Assembly: GCF_003112535.1 (NCBI RefSeq)
Contig: NZ_BEWA01000006.1
Coordinates: 186,001 to 250,000 of the forward strand
Reading direction: 5' to 3'
Source: Streptomyces rishiriensis
Lineage (GTDB): Bacteria > Actinomycetota > Actinomycetes > Streptomycetales > Streptomycetaceae
DNA length: 64,000 bases
Under the pieces are notes generated by a model that made no database searches, was not told the DNA's origin, and saw only the letters and a program-made list of their open reading frames with translations. Numbering within the stretch: the stretch's first letter is position 1; the number at the start of each line of letters is the position of its first letter. The position numbers and the translations under genes are program-made. Positions 17,402 to 26,090 of the stretch are shown in pieces.

Positions 17402-17590
17402 ATGAGTGACGACACCGACCGGCATTACTGCCTGATCGACGCGACGACTCCGCCCGAGGCTGACGGGCCGCCGTACGCGGAGTGCGTGCTATGCAGGAAA
17501 GTCACCCAATATCCGGAGTCGTACAAGGGGATCACGTTGTGCCCGGTGTGCGAGTGGCAGGAGGCGCAGCGGACCGCCTGCTCCGGGTAA
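17402..17590 (+). CDS. 62-residue protein with paired CxxC motifs, probable zinc ribbon
   Basis: ATG start preceded by CTGGAGG. The protein reads [20 protein letters not shown], then [15 protein letters not shown] and [13 protein letters not shown]. The two CxxC pairs (CVLC and CPVC) about 18 residues apart suggest one structural zinc site, as in very small regulatory or adaptor proteins. No membrane segment or known family is recognised. It stands alone between the deacetylase and a convergent ABC transporter operon. Confidence 0.65.
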   Translation: MSDDTDRHYCLIDATTPPEADGPPYAECVLCRKVTQYPESYKGITLCPVCEWQEAQRTACSG

Positions 17591-17760
17591 TCACTTCCAG
17601 CGTATTTACTTTACGTAACCGCTCTCAGCCGACTGCTGCGCGCAACCGCGTTCCATGCCCGTTTCTTGCGTAACCGTTTGCTTTCAACGTAACTATTCGT
17701 AACCGCTTACTCGGGTGCCCCGCGCCCACCCCTCCACCTTTCGCACCCCTCCCGCACCCC
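17591..17760. other. intergenic stretch with several AACCG(C/T)TT words
   Basis: This AT-richer gap between convergent genes has four related words: CGTAACCGCTC at about 17615, CGCAACCGCG at about 17641, CGTAACCGTTTGC at about 17669 and CGTAACCGCTTAC at about 17698. The spacing is irregular, so it is not a simple tandem repeat. No gene is seen. Confidence 0.5.
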
Positions 17761-18432
17761 TCAAGGTGATCGTCGGGAGGTGAGTGCGCAAGCCGCGGCG
17801 ATTGCGGCGGCACTCAGCAGGGCCGCGGCGGCCAAGGGCAGGACCGGCGTGTGGACCGTCGCCGTGTGGGAGCCGCCGACCAGGCCGCTGGCGGCAGCGT
17901 GTGCAGGAGAACCGCTCACGACCAGCGCCAGCAGAGCCGCCAGCAGAAGCGCGGGTACCGCCCGGCCGGTCGAGCGCAGCACGGGCCAGGCGGTGAGGGC
18001 GCCGACGGCCACGCCGAGCAGCGCACAGGTCAGGACGGCGAGCAGTCCGGCGCCGACGGCTTCGGGGACGGGAACGCGTTTCTGGTGGTCGCTGCTGACA
18101 GGGTCGCTGATCAGGGCGACTATCACTGTCGTGATCGTGCCGAGCGCGGAGGCCGAAGACAGTGCGACCAGCACGGAGGCCAGGTGTGCCCGGGCGGGAC
18201 CGGCCGCCGCCGCGACCACGGCGCGGGCGGCCGGGGGTTCGTTGGCGACGCAGTTCCGCACCAGCCAGGCGGCCACGGGCAGCAGAAAGGCGGCGGCGTA
18301 ACCGAGCGAGTCCAGGAGTGGCTGGCCGCCCTGCAGGCCGATGCCCAGGAACACGGCGTACAGCAGGAACGGGGGCAGCCAGCGCTGCGACCGCACCAGC
18401 AGGGCGGTCTGGTAACGCAGAAGGGCGGTCAT
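17761..18432 (-). CDS. ABC transporter membrane subunit
   Basis: 223 residues from an ATG overlapping the ATPase stop by four bases (ATGA). About six hydrophobic helices are visible (WLPPFLLYAVFLGIGLQGG, YAAAFLLPVAAWLV, LASVLVALSSASALGTITTVIVALI, GLLAVLTCALLGVAVGAL, VPALLLAALLALVVSG, PLAAAALLSAAAIAAACAL). It has no EAA loop of importers and resembles small exporter permeases, working with the ATPase encoded upstream. The substrate is unknown; drug, peptide or lipid export are all possible. Confidence 0.8.
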   Translation of the reverse strand: MTALLRYQTALLVRSQRWLPPFLLYAVFLGIGLQGGQPLLDSLGYAAAFLLPVAAWLVRNCVANEPPAARAVVAAAAGPARAHLASVLVALSSASALGTITTVIVALISDPVSSDHQKRVPVPEAVGAGLLAVLTCALLGVAVGALTAWPVLRSTGRAVPALLLAALLALVVSGSPAHAAASGLVGGSHTATVHTPVLPLAAAALLSAAAIAAACALTSRRSP

Positions 18433-19355
18433 CCGTGGCCCTCGTCTCGGCTCACGTCTCGGCTGACTGAGCTCGTATCTCGGCTCTCGTCTGGGATCGC
18501 ATCTCGGCTCTCGTCCGGGCGGACGCCGGCCACGTGCCATGGCGGGCGGGCGGTCAGCAGAGCGCGGAGCAGGAGGTCGGAGTGGGAGGCGCGGACAGTG
18601 AGCCGGTGCGTCCGTTCGGCCGTCTCCTCGGCCACGACGGCCCGGCGGAGCACCTCCGCGGGGAGTGCGGCGGTCGCGCCGTGCACCTCGATGATCATGC
18701 GCGGTCCGTCGGGGGCGACGGTCGGTTCCTCCCCGGTACGGCGGTGGAGACCGCCGTCGCGCACTGTGTAGACGGTGTCCGCGACGCCGGCGAGACGGCG
18801 CGGGTCGTGGTCGACGAAGACGACGGCCGAGCCGGCCGCCGTTCGCTCGGCGACCGCTCGTTCCAGTTCGGCCCGCGCCTGGGTGTCCAGGCCGGTCCAG
18901 GCCTCGTCCAGGACCAGCAGCTCGGGCTCGGCAAAGAGCGCCTGGGCGACGGCGACCTTCTGGCTGCTGCCCTTCGAGAGGCGGGTCATGGGCGTGCGGG
19001 CGTAGGCGGCTGCGCCGAAGCGGTCGAGCCACGCGTCTGCGGCCCGCTCGGCCGAGGCTCGTGGCAGGCCGTGCACAGTGCCCAGGTGGGTCAGGTAGCC
19101 GAGGGCGGTGAAGGGAAGGGCGGCGGGGAAGCGTTCGGGGACGTACGCGGTGCGGGGGCGGCCGGTGACCGTGCCCTCCGTGGGGGCGTCGATTCCGGCG
19201 AGGAGCCGGAGAAGAGTGGACTTGCCGCTGCCGTTGGGGCCGTCTATGCGCGTCAGGCTGCCGGGGGCCAGTTCCAGATGCACGTTGCGCAGCACCCACG
19301 GGCCTCGTAAGCCATAGCGGCGGCCCACATCGTCCAGGCGTAGATCGCGTTCCAT
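18429..19355 (-). CDS. ABC transporter ATP-binding protein
   Basis: 308 residues, ATG start. It has Walker A GPNGSGKSTLLRLLAG, Walker B ELLVLDEAWTGLD and H-loop VVFVDHDPRR. The signature motif is degenerate, LSKGSSQK instead of LSGGQ, which is common in exporter ATPases of this size. The last 35 residues are a repetitive polar tail (DESRDAIPDESRDTSSVSRD) encoded by short DNA repeats around 18440-18530 and look non-conserved. It is translationally coupled to the membrane subunit downstream. Confidence 0.9.
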   Translation of the reverse strand: MERDLRLDDVGRRYGLRGPWVLRNVHLELAPGSLTRIDGPNGSGKSTLLRLLAGIDAPTEGTVTGRPRTAYVPERFPAALPFTALGYLTHLGTVHGLPRASAERAADAWLDRFGAAAYARTPMTRLSKGSSQKVAVAQALFAEPELLVLDEAWTGLDTQARAELERAVAERTAAGSAVVFVDHDPRRLAGVADTVYTVRDGGLHRRTGEEPTVAPDGPRMIIEVHGATAALPAEVLRRAVVAEETAERTHRLTVRASHSDLLLRALLTARPPWHVAGVRPDESRDAIPDESRDTSSVSRDVSRDEGHG

Positions 19356-19647
19356 GGGACCCCATCTTTTCGTAGGGACCCATCATTTCGTGTGCCGACC
19401 GCGTCCCAGGCAGCGGGGAAACGGGCGAATGCGGTTACTGCGGACCCTGACGTCCCGGCCCGGCCGGGAGGCAGTCCGCTGGGGGCCACGAGCAACACCG
19501 CAGAAACGCAGAAAACCAGAACCGCAGAAAACGTTAGAAGACGTAGAAGACGTAGAAACACGGCACCACCGGCCGCTGCGGATGTGACCGATCGCGGCAG
19601 ACACGGCCGGCCGCTGCGCAGAAGGCCGGGTCAAGTAGCCTGCGCCT
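19356..19647. other. intergenic region with GACGTAGAA and CGCAGAAA repeats
   Basis: The divergent gap between the ABC operon and the peptidyl-tRNA hydrolase gene contains a purine-rich patch at 19501-19560 with repeated CGCAGAAAA and GACGTAGAA units. A 13-base word TAGAAACACGGCA at about 19552 recurs exactly at 23303-23315, just before the TIGR04222 gene. A minus-strand frame across this patch has a hydrophobic start but no other support. Confidence 0.4.
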
Positions 19648-20349
19648 GTGAGCGAAAGTCCCTTTCAGACCGAGCCGAACCCTCGCGACCAGGCTCCGCA
19701 GTTCGTGTTGCCGCTCGTCGTGCGGATAGAGAAGTCCGCGCCCCCGGCCCGAACCGACGCCCTCGAGACCGCTGCTCGGGCCGTTCTCGTGATGCTCGGC
19801 GACGAGCGGTCCGTAGGGGAAGGCGAGTGGGCGCAGATCATGCGGGACTGGCAGGACGCCCGGATCCGCAAGGTCGTCCGACGGGCCCGGGGGGCCGAGT
19901 GGCGACGAGCCGGGGAGTTGCCGGGGATCACGGTCGCCGGGAAGTCGGCGGAGGTGCGGGTGTTTCCACCGGTGCCGTTGGACGGGTGGCCGAAGGAACT
20001 GGCGAAGCTGCAGGTTTCTGGAACCGATCTCGACGATCCGGATCCCCCTGCGGACGTCGAGCCGGGGACCGTCGTGCTGTGGATGAGTCCGGACGTCGAG
20101 ATGTCGGCGGGCAAGGCGATGGCCCAGGCCGGGCACGGCGCGCAACTCGCCTGGTGGGAACTGTCGGAGGACGAGCGGGACGCCTGGCGCGAGGCGGGAT
20201 TCCCGCTCGCCGTGCGGACCGCGGATCGGCAGCGGTGGCTTGAACTGACGTCGAGCGGGCTGCCGTTGGTGCGGGACGCCGGCTTCACCGAGATCGCCCC
20301 GGGCAGTTGCACCGTCGTCGCGGAGCATCCGGCCCTGCGCACCCGCTGA
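19648..20349 (+). CDS. PTH2-type aminoacyl-tRNA (peptidyl-tRNA) hydrolase
   Basis: 233 residues, GTG start. The family hallmark is in the C-terminal half: VVLWMSPDVEMSAGKAMAQAGHGAQLAWWEL, where the K in MSAGK and the His in AGHGA belong to the PTH2 active site, then FPLAVRTADRQRWLEL and VVRDAG-like closing strands. The N-terminal 110 residues form an actinobacterial extension. These enzymes release tRNA from stalled peptidyl-tRNA in the cytoplasm; bacterial copies of this mainly archaeal/eukaryotic type are found in actinomycetes beside classical Pth. It is followed by the MNIO gene on the same strand after 171 bases. Confidence 0.85.
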   Translation: MSESPFQTEPNPRDQAPQFVLPLVVRIEKSAPPARTDALETAARAVLVMLGDERSVGEGEWAQIMRDWQDARIRKVVRRARGAEWRRAGELPGITVAGKSAEVRVFPPVPLDGWPKELAKLQVSGTDLDDPDPPADVEPGTVVLWMSPDVEMSAGKAMAQAGHGAQLAWWELSEDERDAWREAGFPLAVRTADRQRWLELTSSGLPLVRDAGFTEIAPGSCTVVAEHPALRTR

Positions 20350-20520
20350 TCACTGCCCCCGCCCTCCCCGTACCTGTCCCGTCCCCCCTCTCACCTGTCC
20401 CAGCCCTTCCCGCGCCCGAACCTCAAATGTTGCTCTGAAGGGGGGTGCCGGGCGGTTCGGCGGACGGCGGCGGGGCCATACCACCGTCACCACGCAGGGG
20501 GAACGAAGGAGGCGGGGACC

Positions 20521-22113
20521 ATGATGCGACTAGGGACGGGGATAGGCTGGCGGCCGGAGATCGCGGACGCCGTGGAGCGGATTCCGGGCATCGACTGGGT
20601 CGAGGCCGTGGCCGAGAACGTCTGCCCCGGGCATCTGCCCGATTCCCTGGTGCGGCTGCGCGAGCGGGGGATCACCGTAGTCCCGCACGGCGTCTCGCTC
20701 GGGCTCGGCGACGCGGAGCGGCCCGACCCGGGGCGGCTGACCGCCCTCGCCGAGCGGGCCGAGGCGCTGGGCTCGCCGCTGGTCACCGAGCACATCGCGT
20801 TCGTGCGCGCGGGCGGCCCCCTGACGGCGTCCCCGCGGCTGGAGGCAGGTCACCTGCTGCCCGTGCCGCGAACCCGGGACGCCCTCGACGTGCTGTGCGA
20901 GAACGTGCGCATGGCGCAGGACGCGTTGCCCGTGCCGCTCGCCGTCGAGAACATCGCCGCCCTCGTGGCCTGGCCGGGCGAGGAGATGACCGAGGGGCAG
21001 TTCCTGTACGAGCTGGCCGACCGTACCGGCGTACGGCTGCTCATCGACGTGGCCAACCTGCACACCAACCACGTCAACCGGGGCGAGGATCCCGCCAGGG
21101 CGCTCGCCGAGCTGCCTCTGGAGGCCATCGCCTATGTCCATGTGGCGGGCGGTTTCGAGCGGGACGGCGTCTGGCACGACAGCCACGCCCATCCGGTGCC
21201 TCGGCCGGTCCTCGACATCCTGACCGACCTCGCTTCCCGGGTGTCACCGCCGGGAGTGCTGCTGGAGCGCGACGACAACTTCCCCGAACCGACCGACCTC
21301 GAAAGGGAGTTGGCCATGATCCGGGAAGCCGTCGAGGTCGGGGCAGCCCAAGGCTCGGGCACACGGATCTCATCCAGCGCAGAACCGCTCGGCGTGACGC
21401 GCGAGCCGGCAACCGCTGTCGCACTCGCCACTCCTGCCGCCCTCACCACCTCAGTCGCCGTCGCCGCCCCTGCCACCCTCACCACCTCAGTCGCCGTCGC
21501 CGCCCCTGCCACCCTCGCTGCCCCAGTGACCCTCGCCGCCCCTGCCGAGCCCGTCGGCCTGAGGCACGAGACCCCGCCCCACACCGCGCAGACACAGATA
21601 CAGATACAGACACAGACGCAGTCACCGCCACGGCCGCAGCCACACGAAGCCGCGCAGACGGCGACGCAGTCCTCCCTGCATCAGCGCCCCCGTCCGGGCA
21701 CCTTCGACGAGGCCGCCCGCCAGCGTCTCGGGCTCGCCCAAGCGGCGCTGCTCTCCGCGCTTGTCGCCGGGACGCCGGTTCCCGAGGGATTCGACCGGGT
21801 GCGGCTCGGTGTGCAAGCGCGGGCGCTGGCGGCGAAGCGGGCGGACGTGGTGGCGAAGGTCGCACCGGAGCTGCCGCTGATCCTCGGAAACGGTTACCGG
21901 ACCGCGTTCATCGCCTACGCCCAAGGGCACCCGATGCGCGGCGGCTACCGGCAGGACGCCCTCGACTTCGCCGAGAAGACACTGCTGGGTGACCGGGCGG
22001 CACAGGGCCGGTCCCGTCGTGAGCTGCGCCGCTGGTGGCTGGACCGCTCGGGTCCCGCGCCACGGCGGACGTCACGCCTGGGCCGGGTGGGACGTGCGCT
22101 GATCCGCCGCTGA
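20521..22113 (+). CDS. MNIO (DUF692) iron enzyme fused to a C-terminal partner-like domain
   Basis: 530 residues from an ATG after GAAGGAGG. Residues 1-275 are a TIM-barrel MNIO domain; MNIO enzymes are iron-dependent oxidases that modify cysteine, aspartate or asparagine in ribosomal peptides. All expected ligand motifs are present: [69 protein letters not shown]. Residues about 290-395 are an Ala/Pro/Thr- then Gln/Thr-rich linker encoded by tandem DNA repeats. Residues about 400-525 form a helical domain ([58 protein letters not shown]...[16 protein letters not shown]) that resembles the DUF2063-type partner proteins of MNIO enzymes. The substrate is not evident; downstream DUF4142 and TIGR04222 genes are candidates. 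Confidence 0.85.
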   Translation: MMRLGTGIGWRPEIADAVERIPGIDWVEAVAENVCPGHLPDSLVRLRERGITVVPHGVSLGLGDAERPDPGRLTALAERAEALGSPLVTEHIAFVRAGGPLTASPRLEAGHLLPVPRTRDALDVLCENVRMAQDALPVPLAVENIAALVAWPGEEMTEGQFLYELADRTGVRLLIDVANLHTNHVNRGEDPARALAELPLEAIAYVHVAGGFERDGVWHDSHAHPVPRPVLDILTDLASRVSPPGVLLERDDNFPEPTDLERELAMIREAVEVGAAQGSGTRISSSAEPLGVTREPATAVALATPAALTTSVAVAAPATLTTSVAVAAPATLAAPVTLAAPAEPVGLRHETPPHTAQTQIQIQTQTQSPPRPQPHEAAQTATQSSLHQRPRPGTFDEAARQRLGLAQAALLSALVAGTPVPEGFDRVRLGVQARALAAKRADVVAKVAPELPLILGNGYRTAFIAYAQGHPMRGGYRQDALDFAEKTLLGDRAAQGRSRRELRRWWLDRSGPAPRRTSRLGRVGRALIRR

Positions 22114-22368
22114 CGACCGCGGGACGGCCGCCCCGCCCGGAATGTGCCGGGATTAACACCGTGCTCGCGGCGGAACCCGCAGCAACCATCGCAACCGTTT
22201 ACCGCTGTTTCATCCGGATTAACCCGCCATTCCACCTCCCCCTTTTAGACCGATATGCGGATGATGCAACACTTCACCCCTGTACGGCAGTTGGGGGTAC
22301 CGGCGCAGTAATATGCCAGTCCCGCAACCGAAGCGCACTAGTGTGCAGTGCCGCGAGCAGGAGGCACC

Positions 22369-23199
22369 ATGCGCCCGCGACCCCCGATCCAGGGCAGAGG
22401 CATCTTCAGTGGCACCGGGCTCATCATCACCGGCCTGGCGGCGACCCTCGCGGCGCTGATCTTCCCGGTCTGGTCGTACTCCGGCCAGCCGGCCGCCGCC
22501 CCGGACGTACTGAAGGCGGAGGCGGTGGCGACCCAGTACGGGCCGCTGTCCGCGCTGGACCAGGAGTTCATCGCCAAGGTCCGGCTGGCCGGGCTGTGGG
22601 AGCTGCCCGCAGGTCAGCAGGCGCAGACGAAGGGCACGACCGAGGCGGTGCGGACGGCGGGCCGGCACCTCGTCGAGGGGCACGCCTTCCTGGACCAGCG
22701 GGTGCGCACCGTCGCCTCCCAGTTGGGTCTCACGCTGCCCAACGAGCCCAACGACCAGCAGAAAGGCTGGCTGGCGCAGCTGGACGCGGCGCACGGCGTG
22801 GAGTACGACCGCGCTTTCGCCAACATTCTGCGCCTCGCGCACGGCCGGGTGTTCTCGCTCGTCGCCCAGGTTCGGGCCGGCACCCGCAACTCGCTGGTGC
22901 GCGAGCTCGCCGACGACGCCAACACCACCGTGCTGGACCACATCAAGATCCTCGAGGCCACCGGGTACGTCGACTTCGACGCGCTGGCCCAGGACCTGGC
23001 CACCGGCAGCACACCGCCGACCCCCGGTTCCCCTGTCTCTCCCGCCGCCCCCCTCTCTCCCGGCGCCCCCGTCTCTCCGGGTTCGCTCGACTCGTCGACC
23101 GCCTCGGCCGGACCCGGGCCGGTCGTGCCGCTCACGGTGTCGCCGTCCCCCACCTACACGCTCCCGCCGGCGGCCGCGAGCCCGCCGCCCGGCTCCTGA
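22369..23199 (+). CDS. DUF4142 exported protein
   Basis: 276 residues from an ATG after GCAGGAGG. A Pro/Arg-rich start precedes a signal or anchor helix (LIITGLAATLAALIFPVW). Residues about 55-210 form a DUF4142 ferritin-like four-helix domain (LSALDQEFIAKVRLAGLWELPAGQQAQ, RHLVEGHAFLDQRVRTVASQLGLTLP, WLAQLDAAHGVEYDRAFANILRLAHGRVFSLVAQV, DDANTTVLDHIKILEATGY). The tail from about 215 is a Pro/Ser-rich, likely cell-wall-spanning stretch with PVSP/PLSPGAPVSPGS repeats. DUF4142 proteins are exported and of unknown function. A TAATAT hexamer at 22309 may belong to its promoter. It lies downstream of the MNIO gene. Confidence 0.82.
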   Translation: MRPRPPIQGRGIFSGTGLIITGLAATLAALIFPVWSYSGQPAAAPDVLKAEAVATQYGPLSALDQEFIAKVRLAGLWELPAGQQAQTKGTTEAVRTAGRHLVEGHAFLDQRVRTVASQLGLTLPNEPNDQQKGWLAQLDAAHGVEYDRAFANILRLAHGRVFSLVAQVRAGTRNSLVRELADDANTTVLDHIKILEATGYVDFDALAQDLATGSTPPTPGSPVSPAAPLSPGAPVSPGSLDSSTASAGPGPVVPLTVSPSPTYTLPPAAASPPPGS

Positions 23200-23316
23200 G
23201 CCCTCGTCCCGGCGTCCGGTCCGTGTGCGGCGGAAGGTCACGCACGCGCGATGCCGCTCGGTCCGGATAGTGAAAAGGCATGGCCTTTTCCGGTGCTCAT
23301 GACATAGAAACACGGC

Positions 23317-24129
23317 ATGGTCTGGGTGTTTCTGCTGTTGCTGGCGTGGGCCGTCGCGGGCGCGGCGTGCACGCGCCTGTGCCTGGCCGCCGTCCGTGCG
23401 GCGAGCGTCGACGAGAACGCGGAGCAGGTTCGTGATCTGACCTTGTACGAGGCGGCCTTCCTGTCCGGCGGCCCGGGTCGCGTGGCCGATCTGACGATGG
23501 TGTCCATGGCGCGTCAGCAGCGGTTGCTGTTGGCCAGCACCGGCTGGGCGACCGTCGTGGACCCGCGCGGGCGGGACGAGATGGAGCGGTCGGTCATCGG
23601 AGCCATCGGGCCCGAGGGTCAGTCCCGGATCGCTCCGGTCCGGGCCGCGGCCGCGGCCGCGGACGCCGTGGGCGGCCTCGCCGAGCGGCTCGTCGGCGCC
23701 GGTCTCGCGGTGACCGACGGCACCCGTACGACGGTGGCCGCCGGGGTGCGTCAGGTGCGGGCAGCCAGCCTGGTCGTCCTCGCCCTGGGGGTCGTCGCGT
23801 TGCTGTTTCCCGCCACCCCGGACCTGCCCCGCGACCTCGTGGCGCTCTGGTTCGCGCTGCCCCTCGCACTCACCCTGAGCTGCCTGGCCATAGCGCGGGT
23901 GGAGGTGCATCCGTACTCGCGCTGGGCGTCCCCGGCCGGTCAGCGGCTCCTGGCCGCGCTGGCGCGGCGCGCCGCCAGCGCGGGCGCGGGCGCGGGCACC
24001 AGCACCGGCACCGGCAGTGGCGACGACCGTACGTATCTGACCTTCGTGGCCGTACGGGGGATCCGTGCGGTCGGCGAGCCGGACCTGCGGGCCGCCTTCG
24101 CGCATCGCGAGCAGCGCGGGCGCGACTGA
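23317..24129 (+). CDS. TIGR04222-type membrane protein
   Basis: 270 residues from an ATG with no visible ribosome site. There is an N-terminal helix (MVWVFLLLLAWAVAGAAC), a cytoplasmic domain with LTLYEAAFLSGGPGRVADLTMVSMARQQRLLLASTGWATVV, which is the segment by which I recognise the TIGR04222 family, and then two further helices (VRAASLVVLALGVVALLFP and LVALWFALPLALTLSCLAIA). Members often have a Gly/Cys-rich C-terminal tail. Here the corresponding part is only AGAGAGTSTGTGSG before a normal end, with no cysteines. I recall such genes next to DUF692/MNIO genes, as here, so it may be a partner or a decayed substrate. Function unknown. Confidence 0.75.
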   Translation: MVWVFLLLLAWAVAGAACTRLCLAAVRAASVDENAEQVRDLTLYEAAFLSGGPGRVADLTMVSMARQQRLLLASTGWATVVDPRGRDEMERSVIGAIGPEGQSRIAPVRAAAAAADAVGGLAERLVGAGLAVTDGTRTTVAAGVRQVRAASLVVLALGVVALLFPATPDLPRDLVALWFALPLALTLSCLAIARVEVHPYSRWASPAGQRLLAALARRAASAGAGAGTSTGTGSGDDRTYLTFVAVRGIRAVGEPDLRAAFAHREQRGRD

Positions 24130-24275
24130 GCCGGGGCCGGGCCGGGGCCGGGCGCGGCCCATCGCCGGGGGGCGCACGGGGGCATTGGGGCCGACACCCG
24201 TCGATGGTGCTTGCCTTCCCGCCAGGCCGAACCAAACATCCCTTTTGTCGCCGCCGTGCACCGAAGGGACACCCG

Positions 24276-25997
24276 ATGCGAGCCGCCGTCCTCCATTCGG
24301 CCGCAGGAGCCCTGCTCCTGACCGCCCTCGCCGCCGTCCCGGCAAGCGGCGTCCCCCATGCCGACGCCCTCGGCGTCCCGATCACCCGGGACCGTTTCGT
24401 CGCCCCCGGCAAGGCACTCGCTGCCGACGAGGCGCTCGCCGCAGGCAAGGCCCTCGTCCCCGGCAGAGCGCTCGCCCCCGGTGTGGCGCTCGCCGCCGCA
24501 CGGGCCGCCGCGGAGGGCGTCGACTTCGGGAAGTGCTCCGACGCGCAGGACCTGCCCGGCGCCATGCAGTGCGGCACCGTCTCCGTCCCCCTCGACTACG
24601 CGCACCCCGACGGCCGGCAGATCAAGCTCTCCGTCAGCCGGGCTCCGGCCACCCACCGGGACCCGCACAACAGCAAGCGGCGGGTGCCCCGGCAGGGCGC
24701 GCTGGTGTTCAACCCGGGCGGTCCCGGCGGCTCCGGCCGGTACTTTCCGCTGATCGGGCTGCTGCCGGAGTGGAAGCGCATCGCCGCCGCGTACGACCTC
24801 GTCGGCTACGACCCCCGCGGCGTCGGCCGGTCGGCACCCCTGTCCTGCCAGGATCCCAAGCGCTTCTTCAAGGGTCCCTCCCCCGCCCCGGCCCACCCTT
24901 CGGAGTCGTACAAGAAGGAGCGCATCGCGCAGGCGAAGGCCTACGCGCGGGGCTGCGCAAAGAGGGCGGGCAGCGCCCTGCGGCACTTCAACTCGCTCAA
25001 CAACGCCCGTGACCTGGACGTGCTGCGGGCGGCGCTGGGCGAGGACCGGCTGACGTTCATGGGAGCGTCGTACGGCACGTACTTCGGGGCGCTGTACGCG
25101 ACGCTGTTCCCGTCGCACGTGCGGCGGATGGTGTTCGACGCAGCCGTGGACCCGGACCCCGCGCAGATCTGGTACCGCAACAACCTCGGCCAGTCGGCGG
25201 CGTTCGAGAGCCGCTGGACCGATCTGCGCGAGTGGATCGCCGCGCACGACGACGTGTACGGCCTCGGCGGCACGGCGGACGAGGTGCTGAACAGCTACGA
25301 GCGGGCCCGCGCCCGGCTGGCCGCGGAGCCGGCCGGCGGCAAGGTGGGGCCCGGTCAGCTGCAGGGCGCGTTTCTGCAGGCCGCCTACTACGACGACTAC
25401 TGGCCCGGTCGGGCGCAGGCGCTGTCGGAGTATCTGAAGGGCGATCCGAAGCAGTTGATCGCGCAGGCCGCCCCGGTGCGGGAGGCGGCCGCCGAGACGG
25501 AGAACGCCAACGCCGTGTACACGGCCGTGGAGTGCAACGACGCGCCCTGGCCGACGGACTGGAAGGTGTGGGACCGCGACAACACGCGGCTCGCGCGGGT
25601 CGCGCCGTTCGAGACGTGGGACAACGTGTGGGCGAACCTGCCGTGCGCCTACTGGCCGGCGCGCCGGCAGCAGCCGCTCGACGTGCGGACGGGCCCGGGC
25701 GAACTGCCGCCGACGCTGATCCTGGCCGCCGAGCGGGACGCGGCCGCGCCGTACTCGGGGGCCCTGGAGATGCACCGGCGGCTGTCGGGCTCGGTGCTGG
25801 TGACGGAGCGGGACGCGGGCACCCACGGCATCGCGGGCGGGCCCAACCGCTGCGTCAACGGGCATCTCGACGCGTACCTGCTGGAGGGGCGGCTCCCGGC
25901 CCGGCGCGCGGCCTGCGCGGGACGCCCGGAGCCGAAACCCGTGCCGGAGCCGAAGGCGATGCCGGAGCCGAAGTTTGAGCCGAGCACTGCGCGCTGA
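24276..25997 (+). CDS. secreted alpha/beta hydrolase, Tap-like (tripeptidyl) aminopeptidase family
   Basis: 573 residues from an ATG after GAAGGGA. A signal peptide (AAVLHSAAGALLLTALAAVPASG) is followed by a pro-like region containing a repetitive LAADEALAAGKALVPGRALAPGVALA stretch. The hydrolase core has the oxyanion region NPGGPGGSG, nucleophile S265 in FMGASYGTYFG, acid D488 in AAERDAAAP and base H517 in GTHGIAGG, with a Tap-like C-terminal domain. These enzymes remove tripeptides or small peptides outside the cell in Streptomyces. The last 20 residues are a PEPKPVPEPK repeat of unknown use. It is convergent with hemQ across a strong hairpin. Confidence 0.9.
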   Translation: MRAAVLHSAAGALLLTALAAVPASGVPHADALGVPITRDRFVAPGKALAADEALAAGKALVPGRALAPGVALAAARAAAEGVDFGKCSDAQDLPGAMQCGTVSVPLDYAHPDGRQIKLSVSRAPATHRDPHNSKRRVPRQGALVFNPGGPGGSGRYFPLIGLLPEWKRIAAAYDLVGYDPRGVGRSAPLSCQDPKRFFKGPSPAPAHPSESYKKERIAQAKAYARGCAKRAGSALRHFNSLNNARDLDVLRAALGEDRLTFMGASYGTYFGALYATLFPSHVRRMVFDAAVDPDPAQIWYRNNLGQSAAFESRWTDLREWIAAHDDVYGLGGTADEVLNSYERARARLAAEPAGGKVGPGQLQGAFLQAAYYDDYWPGRAQALSEYLKGDPKQLIAQAAPVREAAAETENANAVYTAVECNDAPWPTDWKVWDRDNTRLARVAPFETWDNVWANLPCAYWPARRQQPLDVRTGPGELPPTLILAAERDAAAPYSGALEMHRRLSGSVLVTERDAGTHGIAGGPNRCVNGHLDAYLLEGRLPARRAACAGRPEPKPVPEPKAMPEPKFEPSTAR

Positions 25998-26025
25998 TGC
26001 CGTGCCGGACGTCGAGGGCGCCGAA

Positions 26026-26075
26026 GCGGGGAACGGCGTGATCGGCCGCGATCGGCCGGTCACGCCGTTCCCCGC
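26026..26075. terminator. bidirectional terminator hairpin, 16-base perfect arms
   Basis: GCGGGGAACGGCGTGA at 26026 pairs exactly with 26060-26075; the 18-base loop contains two further CGGCCG palindromes. It lies between the convergent hydrolase and hemQ stops and lacks a T-run, as is usual for Streptomyces terminators. Confidence 0.85.
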
Positions 26076-26090
26076 GCTCCCGGCCGGGGC

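Noticed and set aside
19253..19561. Minus-strand frame with a hydrophobic N-terminus
   Set aside because: It overlaps the ABC ATPase start, begins in a purine-rich repeat and has no ribosome site.
22219..24345. Minus-strand frame of about 700 codons across the DUF4142 and TIGR04222 genes
   Set aside because: It spans two intergenic gaps with no recognisable domain; the plus-strand genes have ribosome sites and known folds.
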